The translations under genes were made by a program, and so were the position numbers. 58,935 bases of DNA from Chloroflexota bacterium (GTDB lineage Bacteria > Chloroflexota > Dehalococcoidia > SM23-28-2 > RBG-16-64-32), in the NCBI GenBank assembly GCA_022561635.1, contig JADFQV010000005.1, positions 1-58,935 on the forward strand. Reading direction: 5' to 3'. Shown piece by piece: positions 14,948 through 22,566 of this stretch. The stretch's first letter is position 1; each line of letters begins with the position of its first letter. A model generated the notes under the pieces. That model ran no database searches. It was given only the letters and a program-made list of their open reading frames with translations, and had not been told where the DNA came from.

Positions 14948-15976
14948 ATGAGATCATTCCTCTCGATCACTCTGCTCCTCGTCGTCGCGCTGGCCCTCGT
15001 CGCCTGCGGCGGCGATTCGGACCCCACGACACCGACCGCGACGCCGTTCGTCATCCTCGGCACGCCGGACGGAGGCTCTCCCTCTCCCGATCCGACGAGC
15101 GCGCCGATCTCGCCGGCCGATGAGCCGCCCCTGGCGGTCGGGCCGGCCGGCGGCCTTGTTTCGCTCGACTGGCTGGCTGGCAGCGCGGCCTTTCCGGCTG
15201 TGCCGTCGCCGTTCGCCGCGCCAGTCTCCGATCCGGGTCTGCTCGCCGCCGTCCAGGCCGCGCTGAACGGCCGCGAAGGCGTGTTCAGTGTGATCGTCCA
15301 CAACCTCACTGACGGCCGCTACGCCGCCATCAACCCGAACGCCACATACTACGCCGCCAGCCTGTTCAAAGCCCCCGTTCTTCTCGAGGCGTACCGCCAG
15401 CGTGATCTGGGCCTCATCGACTTTGCGACGGAGCTGACGGTTGACGAGGACGTCGCGCAGTACGATCTCGGAACGCTGGAGTACCTGGGGATCCAGGTGG
15501 GCGACAAGGTGCTCCTGGGCGAGGCCGTCGAGGCGATGATCGTCGTCAGCGACACTTCTTTAGCGAACCTCGTGCTCGGCGAGGTCGGCTACAGTAGCGT
15601 CGACGCGACGCTCGCCGGGATCGGCGCCACAACGATGTCCGTCAGCACGAGCGACCTGCCGACCACCGCCGCCGATATGTACGCGGTCATCTCCTCGATC
15701 GCAACCGGCGCGGGCGTCTCTGAAGGGTCGCGTCAGGAGATGCTGAGCCTGATGGCGCAGGAGTGGTTCTTTAGCGGCGTGGTCGCTGGCATTCCGGCCG
15801 GTACGCCGTTCGCGCACAAGTCCGGCAGCTTTACCGACGCCACGCACGACGTTGCCCTCGTCGAGGGCCCGGCCGGCCCGTACATCATCGTCGTCCTCAG
15901 CGATCGCTCGTTCCAGTGGGCGCCGATCGCCAGCGTCTCCGACGCCGTGTGGCGATACTTCGCCGGCGGCTCCTGA
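14948..15976 (+). CDS. Class A beta-lactamase-like serine hydrolase, lipoprotein
   Basis: This 342-residue lipoprotein starts with a signal peptide and lipobox LVACGG, followed by a Pro/Thr/Ser-rich linker to about residue 100. The catalytic domain has SLFK (SxxK nucleophile and Lys), SDTS at the SDN position and HKSG at the KTG position. Such proteins may hydrolyse beta-lactams or peptidoglycan peptides; without the class A Glu166 context confirmed I keep the call general. It would act outside the cytoplasmic membrane. The ATG at 14948 has no Shine-Dalgarno and lies eight bases after a -10-like element. Confidence 0.88.
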   Translation: MRSFLSITLLLVVALALVACGGDSDPTTPTATPFVILGTPDGGSPSPDPTSAPISPADEPPLAVGPAGGLVSLDWLAGSAAFPAVPSPFAAPVSDPGLLAAVQAALNGREGVFSVIVHNLTDGRYAAINPNATYYAASLFKAPVLLEAYRQRDLGLIDFATELTVDEDVAQYDLGTLEYLGIQVGDKVLLGEAVEAMIVVSDTSLANLVLGEVGYSSVDATLAGIGATTMSVSTSDLPTTAADMYAVISSIATGAGVSEGSRQEMLSLMAQEWFFSGVVAGIPAGTPFAHKSGSFTDATHDVALVEGPAGPYIIVVLSDRSFQWAPIASVSDAVWRYFAGGS

Positions 15977-15986
15977 GGTTGACGGC

Positions 15987-16733
15987 GTGCCGCGTCGCAA
16001 GAAACATCCCGCGAAGCGCAGTAAGCCCCGTCCCGCTCATCCTGAGGCTCTCGAAGGACGAGCGGAGCAACAACTAACACCGGCCGAGATCGTCAGCCGC
16101 CTCGCCGCGCTCTACGGCGAACCGGAATGGCGCCCTCACGGCGACCCGATGACCGAGCTCGTCCTCACGATCCTCTCCCAGAACACGACAGACACGAACT
16201 CCGGACGCGCCTTCATGCGTCTTCACAAGCGCTTCGATAGCTGGGATGCGTTGGCTGAGGCGCCGGTCGAAGAGATCGAGCGCGAGATCGCCGTCGGCGG
16301 CCTGGCAAAGCAGAAAGCGCCTCGCATCAAAGCCTCGCTGGCCGCCATCCGCGAGCAGCGCGGCTCGTGGGACCTCGACTTCCTGCGCGACCTGCCGCTG
16401 GACGAGGCGAAGGCCTGGCTGCGCGAGCTGAGCGGCGTCGGCCCGAAGACGGCCGCCTGTGTGCTCATGTTCGCGCTCGGCCTGCCGGCTCTGCCGGTCG
16501 ACACGCACGTCCACCGGGTCGCGCAACGCCTCGGTCTCGTGCCGCCAAAGGCCACACCCGAAAAAGCGCACGACATCCTGGAGTCCGCGCTCGACCCGGA
16601 GCTGGTCTACCCGCTGCACATCTCGCTGATCAAGCACGGCCGCCGCCTCTGCCGGGCCCAGCGCCCGCTCTGCGCCGAGTGCCCCCTCCTGGACGGCTGC
16701 CCGGCCGGACAGGGATTCGCCGGCGCTCAATGA
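15987..16733 (+). CDS. nth: Endonuclease III family DNA glycosylase/AP lyase
   Basis: This 248-residue enzyme excises oxidised pyrimidines and cleaves abasic sites. The helix-hairpin-helix LSGVGPKTAACVL carries the catalytic Lys, VDTHVHRV carries the catalytic Asp, and the 4Fe-4S ligands have exact C-x6-C-x2-C-x5-C spacing (CRAQRPLCAECPLLDGC). The only usable start is the GTG at 15987, giving a basic 35-residue N-terminal extension, part of which is encoded by a palindromic repeat. The gene starts ten bases after the hydrolase stop. Confidence 0.93.
   Translation: MPRRKKHPAKRSKPRPAHPEALEGRAEQQLTPAEIVSRLAALYGEPEWRPHGDPMTELVLTILSQNTTDTNSGRAFMRLHKRFDSWDALAEAPVEEIEREIAVGGLAKQKAPRIKASLAAIREQRGSWDLDFLRDLPLDEAKAWLRELSGVGPKTAACVLMFALGLPALPVDTHVHRVAQRLGLVPPKATPEKAHDILESALDPELVYPLHISLIKHGRRLCRAQRPLCAECPLLDGCPAGQGFAGAQ
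16033..16065. repeat. Palindromic repeat inside the nth N-terminus
   Basis: CCGCTCATCC and GGACGAGCGG flank a 13-base centre and pair with one G-T wobble. The unit closely matches a dispersed palindrome of the form CTCATCCTGAG...CGAAGGACGAG that I recall from many GC-rich genomes. Here it is read in frame as HPEALEGRAE within the non-conserved extension of Nth. Confidence 0.7.
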
Positions 16734-16740
16734 TCGTCCT

Positions 16741-16923
16741 TTGGTCGTTCTCGCGGCCGTTCTCTTCCTGGTGGGCATCGTCCTCGCCCTCAACGCAGCC
16801 GGCTCTGCCATCAGGCGGCGTCACGCCCTGTATCCGCGCGGGCTACCTTTCGTAGTGGCTGCCGCGGGCGCCGGCCTGGTCTTCACGGGTGGATTGCTCG
16901 TCGTCGTTTTCGCGATCATCTGA
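16741..16923 (+). CDS. Small two-span membrane protein, 60 residues
   Basis: The frame gives two hydrophobic helices (about residues 2-20 and 36-60) joined by a short basic loop, IRRRHALYPRG. That pattern is typical of real small membrane proteins and unlikely for a shadow frame. The start is uncertain: a TTG eight bases after the nth stop, with no clear Shine-Dalgarno. An ATG overlapping the nth stop (16730) opens a different, non-hydrophobic frame that I consider less likely. Function unknown. Confidence 0.55.
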   Translation: MVVLAAVLFLVGIVLALNAAGSAIRRRHALYPRGLPFVVAAAGAGLVFTGGLLVVVFAII

Positions 16924-16979
16924 CGGCCTCCTGCCCTGGGCCGGCTGAACGTGATTACCCTCCCCATCCTCGGCCTCGC

Positions 16980-17009
16980 TTGACACGCCCGCCGTCTCGC
17001 CCGTAACAT
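16980..17009 (+). promoter_or_regulatory. Strong promoter of the arginine operon
   Basis: A perfect TTGACA (16980-16985) and TAACAT (17004-17009) are spaced by 18 bases. Transcription should start near 17016, almost exactly at the ATG of the leader ORF. Confidence 0.75.
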
Positions 17010-17018
17010 CGCTCCATC

Positions 17019-17093
17019 ATGTTCCTCGCGCCTGTGAGCCGCGCTCGACGACCGCGACCCGTAAGTGGGGCGGTCTCGCACGTCTTTCGATAG
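17019..17093 (+). CDS. Putative arginine leader peptide of the attenuator (24 codons)
   Basis: The ORF, too short for the track, reads MFLAPVSRARRPRPV...VFR and stops at TAG. Five of its 24 codons are Arg, four of them CGA, and three cluster in CGA-CGA-CCG-CGA. It begins about three bases after the predicted transcription start, so it would be translated leaderlessly, and ends 36 bases before a strong terminator hairpin. This is the geometry of ribosome-mediated attenuation: ribosomes slowed by scarce charged tRNA-Arg would change folding downstream. Translation has not been shown, and classical Arg attenuators are rarely described, so this is inference. Confidence 0.55.
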   Translation: MFLAPVSRARRPRPVSGAVSHVFR

Positions 17094-17129
17094 CGAGAAC
17101 AAACGCTAGCTGCAAGGCAGCTCGTAAGG

Positions 17130-17159
17130 CCCCACCGCTGATCAGTGGTGGGGGTTTTT
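17130..17159 (+). terminator. Intrinsic terminator/attenuator upstream of argC
   Basis: CCCCACCGCT, a GATC loop and AGTGGTGGGG form a ten-pair stem with one G-T pair, followed by GTTTTT. It ends 20 bases before the argC ATG, inside the operon leader, so it must be conditionally read through. GTGGGGC at 17065-17071, within the leader ORF, can pair perfectly with GCCCCAC at 17129-17135 and would then act as antiterminator. Confidence 0.85.
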
Positions 17160-17178
17160 CATTTCTGGAGAAGCAACA

Positions 17179-18219
17179 ATGGTCAAAGTCGGAATCATCA
17201 ACGTGACGGGGTACGCAGGCGCCGAACTCGCTCGCCTGCTGTACAACCATCCCGAGGCGGACGTCGTCTCCGTCACCGGCCGCAGCGAGGCTGGCAAGAA
17301 GCTCGCCGACGTCTTCCCGCACCTCGCGTCTTACGACCTGACGATCGAGCCCGAGCTGGCGTCCGGCGTCGACTTCGTCTTCTCCGCTCTGCCGCACGCC
17401 GCCAGCGCGGAGGCCTGCGCTCCGCTCGTCCGCGCCGGCCTGCCCGTCGTCGACCTCAGCGCCGACTTTCGGCTCCACGACGCGGCGGTCTACAGCGAGT
17501 GGTACGGCGGCGAGCACCCGGCGCAGGACCTGCTCCCGGACGCCGTCTACGGCCTGCCGGAGCTCCACCGCGAGGCGATCAAGGGCGCGAAACTTGTCGC
17601 CAACCCCGGCTGTTATCCCGAGGGCGCGATCCTGGCGCTGGCACCCGCCGTCAAGGCTGGGATCATCGGCCCGGAGATCATCGTCGACTCCAAGTCGGGC
17701 GTCTCCGGCGCCGGCCGCGGCCTGCAGCAGAACCTGCAACTGGGCGAGGCCGGCGAAAGTGTATCGGCGTACGGCCTCGACGGTCACCGCCACTGGCCGG
17801 AGATCCACCAGGAAGTGGCGGCGATCTGGCCTGGGGGCGTGACGCCGAAGATCACGTTCACGCCGCACCTGATCCCGATGACGCGCGGCATCCTGACGAC
17901 GGCCTACGCGCCGCTCGTGCCCGGTGCCGTTCCGGACGGCGACGCCGGCAAGGCGGCCGTGCGCGAGGTATACGAGCAGTTTTACAGCGACGAACCCTTC
18001 GTGCGCGTCGCCGCCAAGCCGCCGGCGACCAAGCAGACGCGCGGCAACAACATGTGCCTCGTCTACCCGGCGGTCGATGTGCGAACCGGCCGTCTCGTCG
18101 TCGTAAGCGTCCTCGACAACCTGGTCAAGGGTGCGGCGGGACAGGCCATCCAGAACATGAATCTGATGCTGGGCATGCCGGAGACGACAGCGCTCGACAT
18201 GCCCGCGGTGTACCCGTAA
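17179..18219 (+). CDS. argC: N-acetyl-gamma-glutamyl-phosphate reductase
   Basis: This 346-residue enzyme reduces N-acetylglutamyl phosphate to the semialdehyde with NADPH in arginine synthesis. It has the N-terminal nucleotide site GIINVTGYAGAELARLL, catalytic Cys145 in ANPGCYPEG, and the HRHWPEIHQE segment near the catalytic His. Length is normal for the family. TGGAGAAGCAACA precedes the ATG. It is the first structural gene after the attenuator, with argJ following. Confidence 0.97.
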   Translation: MVKVGIINVTGYAGAELARLLYNHPEADVVSVTGRSEAGKKLADVFPHLASYDLTIEPELASGVDFVFSALPHAASAEACAPLVRAGLPVVDLSADFRLHDAAVYSEWYGGEHPAQDLLPDAVYGLPELHREAIKGAKLVANPGCYPEGAILALAPAVKAGIIGPEIIVDSKSGVSGAGRGLQQNLQLGEAGESVSAYGLDGHRHWPEIHQEVAAIWPGGVTPKITFTPHLIPMTRGILTTAYAPLVPGAVPDGDAGKAAVREVYEQFYSDEPFVRVAAKPPATKQTRGNNMCLVYPAVDVRTGRLVVVSVLDNLVKGAAGQAIQNMNLMLGMPETTALDMPAVYP

Positions 18220-18241
18220 GGGGCGCGATATGGAGGAAGAG

Positions 18242-19477
18242 ATGGTTACAGCGAACGCAAAGGAAACGAAACTCGAGATCATGCAGGATGGCGGCATCAC
18301 CTCGGCGCAGGGCTTCACGGCCGGCGGCGTCCATGTCGGCGTCCGCGATGACTGGACGAAGCTGGACGTCGGCCTCGTCTACTCGGAGGCGCCGTGCACG
18401 ACGGCCGCTGTCTACACGAGCAACACCCTGAAGGCGGCGCCGCTGCTCCTCACGCGGGAGCACCTGAAGAACGGTAAGGCGCAGGCGATCGTGGCCAACT
18501 CCGGCTGTGCCAACGCCGCCACCGGGCAGCAGGGCGCCGAGAACGCCGTCGCGATGGCGAAGCTCGCCGCCGACAAGCTCGGGGTCGAGCCGAAGGACGT
18601 CGTGGTCGCGTCCACCGGCGTCATCGGCACGCAGCTGCCGATGGACCGCATCGCCAGGGGCGTCGCGGAGACCAAGCTGGCCGGCGACGGCGGCGACGAC
18701 TTCGCGGTGTCGATCATGACGACCGATACCGTGAAGAAGCAGATAGCCGTCAGCTTCGGCGGCTGGACGATCGGCGCTGCTTGCAAGGGTGTCGGCATGA
18801 TCCACCCGAACATGGCGACGATGCTCTGCTTCATGACCACCGACGCCCCGGTCGAGGAGGCGTTCCTCTCGTCGGCGCTGAAGGAGGCGGTGGACGTGTC
18901 GTTCAACATGGTCGACATCGACAACGACACGAGCACCAACGACATGGCGATCGTCCTCGCCAACGGCCTCGCCGGCGGCGAAGCGATCACCGCCGGCCAC
19001 CCGCAGGCGGAGGCGTTCCAGAAGGCCCTGACGCTCGTCTGCACGAGCATGGCGCGGATGATGGTGAGCGACGCCGAGGGCGGCACGAAGTTGATCGAGA
19101 TGAAGGTCGAGGGCGCAGCGAACCCGGCCGACGCCCGCAGGGCGGCCCGTGAAGTCGTGACGTCGATTGGCGTCAAGACCGCGATCTACGGCGAGGACGC
19201 GAACTGGGGCCGCATCCTGGCGGCGATCGGCAACAGCGGTGCAAACTGGGCCGAGCCGACGACCGCGCTCTACCTGCGCCACCCGGACGGTGGCGAGGTC
19301 TGCCTCTACCGCGACGGCGCACCCCAGGATTACGACGAGGCCGAGGCCAAGGCCTGCCTGGCGCCGGCCGAGGTGCTGGTGCGCATCGACCTCGGCCAGG
19401 GCACGGGCGAGGCCACGGCCTGGGGCTCCGACCTTACTGAAGAGTTCGTGCGCCTGAACAGCATGTATACTACGTGA
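18242..19477 (+). CDS. argJ: Bifunctional ornithine acetyltransferase/N-acetylglutamate synthase
   Basis: ArgJ moves the acetyl group from acetylornithine to glutamate, closing the acetyl cycle; bifunctional forms also use acetyl-CoA. The self-cleavage motif is HPNMATML, with the nucleophile Thr193, splitting the precursor into alpha and beta chains. I choose the ATG at 18242 because GGAGGAAGAG lies directly before it; the track ATG at 18230 has only AAGGGG and adds four acidic residues. The protein has 411 residues, as expected. Its 3' end is followed by the foreign-looking gene instead of argB. Confidence 0.96.
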   Translation: MVTANAKETKLEIMQDGGITSAQGFTAGGVHVGVRDDWTKLDVGLVYSEAPCTTAAVYTSNTLKAAPLLLTREHLKNGKAQAIVANSGCANAATGQQGAENAVAMAKLAADKLGVEPKDVVVASTGVIGTQLPMDRIARGVAETKLAGDGGDDFAVSIMTTDTVKKQIAVSFGGWTIGAACKGVGMIHPNMATMLCFMTTDAPVEEAFLSSALKEAVDVSFNMVDIDNDTSTNDMAIVLANGLAGGEAITAGHPQAEAFQKALTLVCTSMARMMVSDAEGGTKLIEMKVEGAANPADARRAAREVVTSIGVKTAIYGEDANWGRILAAIGNSGANWAEPTTALYLRHPDGGEVCLYRDGAPQDYDEAEAKACLAPAEVLVRIDLGQGTGEATAWGSDLTEEFVRLNSMYTT

Positions 19478-19502
19478 ACCACGAAATCAGAGGAGGTAAA
19501 GC

Positions 19503-20564
19503 ATGAAATTGATCGTCCTCTTGGTTTTGATCGTCCTGTCGGACTCAGTCAACGCTGCGGCCGACTGGTTTGGGGACGCCGTGGTGGACGTGCTGTACTG
19601 GATTGGCGGCGCCGCGGTCTTCCTGCCCAACTTCGTTGGCGACATAAGTTCGGACGACTGGGTGCTCGCCTTGAGAGCCGTTGGCGCCGTCACCCTGCCG
19701 GTGGCCCTTGCTACATTCGTCTACCGTGAGATACTCGTGGATCGCCGGCGGCAAGAGGATGAAATGGGGATCTTGCGGTCGATGCTCTCGAACTATCGCT
19801 CAATATGTTCACAGCTGGATCAGATGGTCTCACACGATATGACTCGCGAAGTCGTGTCCGCATTGGTGCACTTTCCCGATCCCGATCTGCGTCAGATGCT
19901 TAAAGATGTGCACAGCAAATGTTTTCAGGGCAGACGGCGTGGCAACCTTGAAAAATTGAAGCAATTTCTCAAGGCCAATCGGCGCAAAATCGGAATGCCG
20001 ATACACACGACTCAACTGGAAAGCATCGATGGGAAGCTCGAGCGTTTGGAAGCAGACGCCGCGCATTACCGGCACCGCTACCCTGGCCTGTACAGGGTGC
20101 TGCAATCTGCCCAGGAAGTCATCAAGCACGTCGTAGATGAAACGAGGACGTGGGCTCGAGATGAAGAGACCTGGACCGAGATCATCTTGAAGTTGTATGA
20201 CAAGAAAAGGGCAGTCAAACAGGACGTTTTTAAGGCAGAACTCTCCCAAGCTCTTCTAGATGATCTCAATAATAACCAGGAAAAGAATCAGGAAAACATA
20301 AACGATATTCTCGAGATCCTGACCATAACTGTTCGTGCCTACGTGGCCCTTGACGACAAACGATTGTTCGATCTGTCTGATGATGAGAAGAAGAAGGGCC
20401 TGAAGCCGATCACCCGACCGGACTACGTGGAGGCTCTGACGGAAGCTAAGAGGTGCGTGAAAACGGTATTCGCAAAGACGCAGATGAATTGCACCCACAA
20501 AGTGAAGGAGAGAGATACCGATAGATTGCTACAAACTGTACAAACAGCTGGTCACGCGCATTGA
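19503..20564 (+). CDS. Unknown membrane-anchored protein inserted in the arg operon
   Basis: I recognise no family in this 353-residue protein. It starts with a signal-like or membrane segment (MKLIVLLVLIVL), then hydrophobic stretches near residues 30-46 and 57-77, then a long hydrophilic, probably cytoplasmic helical region from VYREILVDRRRQ onward, with charged coiled-coil-like parts such as NNNQEKNQENINDILEIL. Base and codon use (AAA, AAT, TTG, ATA) is visibly more AT-rich than the arg genes on both sides. AGAGGAGGTAAAGC is the best Shine-Dalgarno in the window. Its TGA overlaps the argB TTG. It looks recently acquired yet intact and translated with the operon. Function unknown. Confidence 0.85.
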   Translation: MKLIVLLVLIVLSDSVNAAADWFGDAVVDVLYWIGGAAVFLPNFVGDISSDDWVLALRAVGAVTLPVALATFVYREILVDRRRQEDEMGILRSMLSNYRSICSQLDQMVSHDMTREVVSALVHFPDPDLRQMLKDVHSKCFQGRRRGNLEKLKQFLKANRRKIGMPIHTTQLESIDGKLERLEADAAHYRHRYPGLYRVLQSAQEVIKHVVDETRTWARDEETWTEIILKLYDKKRAVKQDVFKAELSQALLDDLNNNQEKNQENINDILEILTITVRAYVALDDKRLFDLSDDEKKKGLKPITRPDYVEALTEAKRCVKTVFAKTQMNCTHKVKERDTDRLLQTVQTAGHAH

Positions 20565-21364
20565 ACAGCGGAACAAATCCAAGAACCCCGACTAGCATCG
20601 TCGCCAAGATCGGCGGCTCGACGCTCGGGGATCATGACACGACGCTCGCCGACGTGGCGGAGCTGGCACGCCGTGGGGCGCGGCCCGTGATCGTCCACGG
20701 CGGCGGCGCGCTGATCAGCGATTGGCTGGAGCGTCTCGGCGTGCCGACGAAATTCGAGAAGGGGTTGCGCGTCACCGATGCCGCCTCGCTCGACGTCGTC
20801 GTCGGCGTGCTCTGCGGCCTCGTGAACAAGCGACTCGTCGCGGCGCTCGAAGGCTGCGGCGCATCCGCGATTGGGCTTTCCGGCGCGGACGGTGGCCTCC
20901 TGCAGGCGTCCGTGCGCGATCCGGCGCTCGGCTTCGTCGGCGAGATCACGATGGTCGATCCGACGCCCGTCCTGCGCATCATCGAGGCCGGTGCCGTGCC
21001 CGTGATCGCGCCCGTCGGCATCGAATACAAAGACGGCCACGCCACCGGCCAGCTGCTCAACATCAACGCCGATACGGCGGCCGGCGCGATCGCCGCGGCC
21101 GTCGGCGCAAGTGCGCTCGTCTTCCTCACGGACGTTCCCGGCGTCCAGTCCGACGGGCGCGTCCTGGAGTCGCTCTCAGCGGCGGAGGCGCAGGAGCTAA
21201 CGGGCGCCGGCGTTATCGAAGGCGGTATGATTCCCAAGGTCAAAGCCTGCCTGCAGGCCGCGGCCGCCGGCAGTCGCGCCGTCATCGTCGACGGCCGTGA
21301 AGAGCACGCGCTTATCGGCGTCACAGAGGGCGCGCAGGCCGGGACAAGGGTGGGCCAGGAGTGA
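20561..21364 (+). CDS. argB: Acetylglutamate kinase
   Basis: This 267-residue amino-acid kinase phosphorylates N-acetylglutamate. IVAKIGGSTLG at the N-terminus binds phosphates, VIVHGGGALISDWL and LLNINADTAAGAIAAA bind substrate and nucleotide, and GGMIPKVKAC is the family's late Lys motif. The only in-frame start is the TTG at 20561, overlapping the stop of the preceding foreign gene by four bases, so argB translation probably depends on that gene's translation. No upstream Shine-Dalgarno is evident. The N-terminal arginine-sensing helix of inhibited ArgB enzymes seems short or missing, which would weaken feedback inhibition. Confidence 0.95.
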   Translation: MNSGTNPRTPTSIVAKIGGSTLGDHDTTLADVAELARRGARPVIVHGGGALISDWLERLGVPTKFEKGLRVTDAASLDVVVGVLCGLVNKRLVAALEGCGASAIGLSGADGGLLQASVRDPALGFVGEITMVDPTPVLRIIEAGAVPVIAPVGIEYKDGHATGQLLNINADTAAGAIAAAVGASALVFLTDVPGVQSDGRVLESLSAAEAQELTGAGVIEGGMIPKVKACLQAAAAGSRAVIVDGREEHALIGVTEGAQAGTRVGQE

Positions 21365-21366
21365 AC

Positions 21367-22566
21367 ATGCAGACCGAAGACTGGATCGAGATCGAGCACG
21401 ATTTCTACCTGCAGACGGCGAAACGTCTGCCGGTCGTGCTTGAGCGCGGCGAAGGCACCGTGGTCTGGGACAGCGAAGGCAAGCAGTACCTCGACTTCGT
21501 CGGTGGCATCGCCGTCACCAGCCTCGGCCACGCCAACCCCGTGATCGTGGAAGCTCTCACGAGGCAGGCGCAGAAGCTCATCACCGTCTCGAACCTCTAC
21601 TACACCGTGCCCCAGCTCAAGCTGGCCAAGCTCCTCTGCGAGAGCAGCGGCATGGACAAGGCGTTCTTCTGCAACAGCGGCGCCGAGGCCGTCGAAGGCC
21701 TGATCAAGCTCGCCCGCAAGTGGGGTAAGGAGAAGCGCGACGGCGCCTACGAGATCATCGTCGCCGACGACGCGTTCCACGGCCGCACGCTGGCCACGGT
21801 CTCCGCCTCCGCCAACGAGCGCTATCGGGCGCCGTTCACGCCGCTGCCCGAGGGCTTCCCCCGCGTCCCCTACAACGACGTCGAGGCGATCAAGGCCGCG
21901 ACGACCGGCAAGACCGTCGCCGTGCTGCTCGAGCCGTTGCAGGGCGAGGGTGGCGTCAACGTCCCGGACGACGACTATCTGCCCGCCGTGCGCAGCTGGT
22001 GCGACGAGGCGGGCATCCTGCTCCTCCTCGACGAGGTGCAGACGGGCGCGGGCCGCACGGGCAAGCTGTTCTGCTTCCAGCACTACGGCATCGAGCCCGA
22101 CGCGCTGGCGCTGGCCAAGGCGCTCGCCGGCGGCGTGCCGATCGGCGCCTTCCTGATGAAGGACAGCGCTGCACTTCTCGGCCCCGGCGAGCACGGCACG
22201 ACGTTCGGCGGCAACGCCCTGGCCTGCGAAGTCGGCTACTCCGTGCTCAAGTACATGATCGACAACGACCTGCCGGCGCAGGTGGCGAAGCGCGGCGAAC
22301 ATCTGGAGCGCCGCCTGATCTCGCTCGCCGACCGCCAGCCGATGATCACCGAGGTGCGCGGCAAGGGCCTGATCTGGGCGATCGAGCTGGACCGTCCGGT
22401 CTCCGAGGCCGTCGTCACACGCTGCCTGGAGGCTGGTCTGCTGATCAACGGCGTGAAGCCGACGGCGTTGCGCTTCCTGCCGCCCTTCACCGTGAGCGAG
22501 AAAGAGCTGGACACGGCCGTCGCCATCGTCGAGCGCGTGCTGGGCGAAATATCCGAGGAGAAGTAA
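21367..22566 (+). CDS. argD: Acetylornithine aminotransferase
   Basis: This class III PLP aminotransferase (399 residues) converts N-acetylglutamate semialdehyde to acetylornithine using glutamate. FCNSGAEAVEGLIKLARKW binds the cofactor phosphate, LLLDEVQTGAGRTGKLF holds the Asp that contacts the PLP ring, and ALAKALAGGVPIGAF carries the Schiff-base Lys. A GTG at 21361 overlaps the argB stop, but AGGAG five bases before the ATG at 21367 favours the latter. The stop overlaps the argG start by one base (TAATG). Confidence 0.94.
   Translation: MQTEDWIEIEHDFYLQTAKRLPVVLERGEGTVVWDSEGKQYLDFVGGIAVTSLGHANPVIVEALTRQAQKLITVSNLYYTVPQLKLAKLLCESSGMDKAFFCNSGAEAVEGLIKLARKWGKEKRDGAYEIIVADDAFHGRTLATVSASANERYRAPFTPLPEGFPRVPYNDVEAIKAATTGKTVAVLLEPLQGEGGVNVPDDDYLPAVRSWCDEAGILLLLDEVQTGAGRTGKLFCFQHYGIEPDALALAKALAGGVPIGAFLMKDSAALLGPGEHGTTFGGNALACEVGYSVLKYMIDNDLPAQVAKRGEHLERRLISLADRQPMITEVRGKGLIWAIELDRPVSEAVVTRCLEAGLLINGVKPTALRFLPPFTVSEKELDTAVAIVERVLGEISEEK

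Noticed and set aside
14878-15309. Long N-terminal extension of SelD in the ORF track
   Set aside because: It is antisense to the signal peptide and linker of the divergent serine hydrolase and lies upstream of a clear SelD start with AAAGGAG.
16630-17102. Minus-strand ORFs across the nth end and arg leader
   Set aside because: They are Arg/Gly-rich shadows with no motifs and run antisense to a clear promoter and terminator.
16986-17178. T-box riboswitch upstream of argC
   Set aside because: The segment GGGGCGGTCTCGC loosely recalls a T-box, but the essential UGG that pairs with the tRNA CCA end is missing (CGG instead), and no specifier-loop layout was recognised. A leader peptide fits better.
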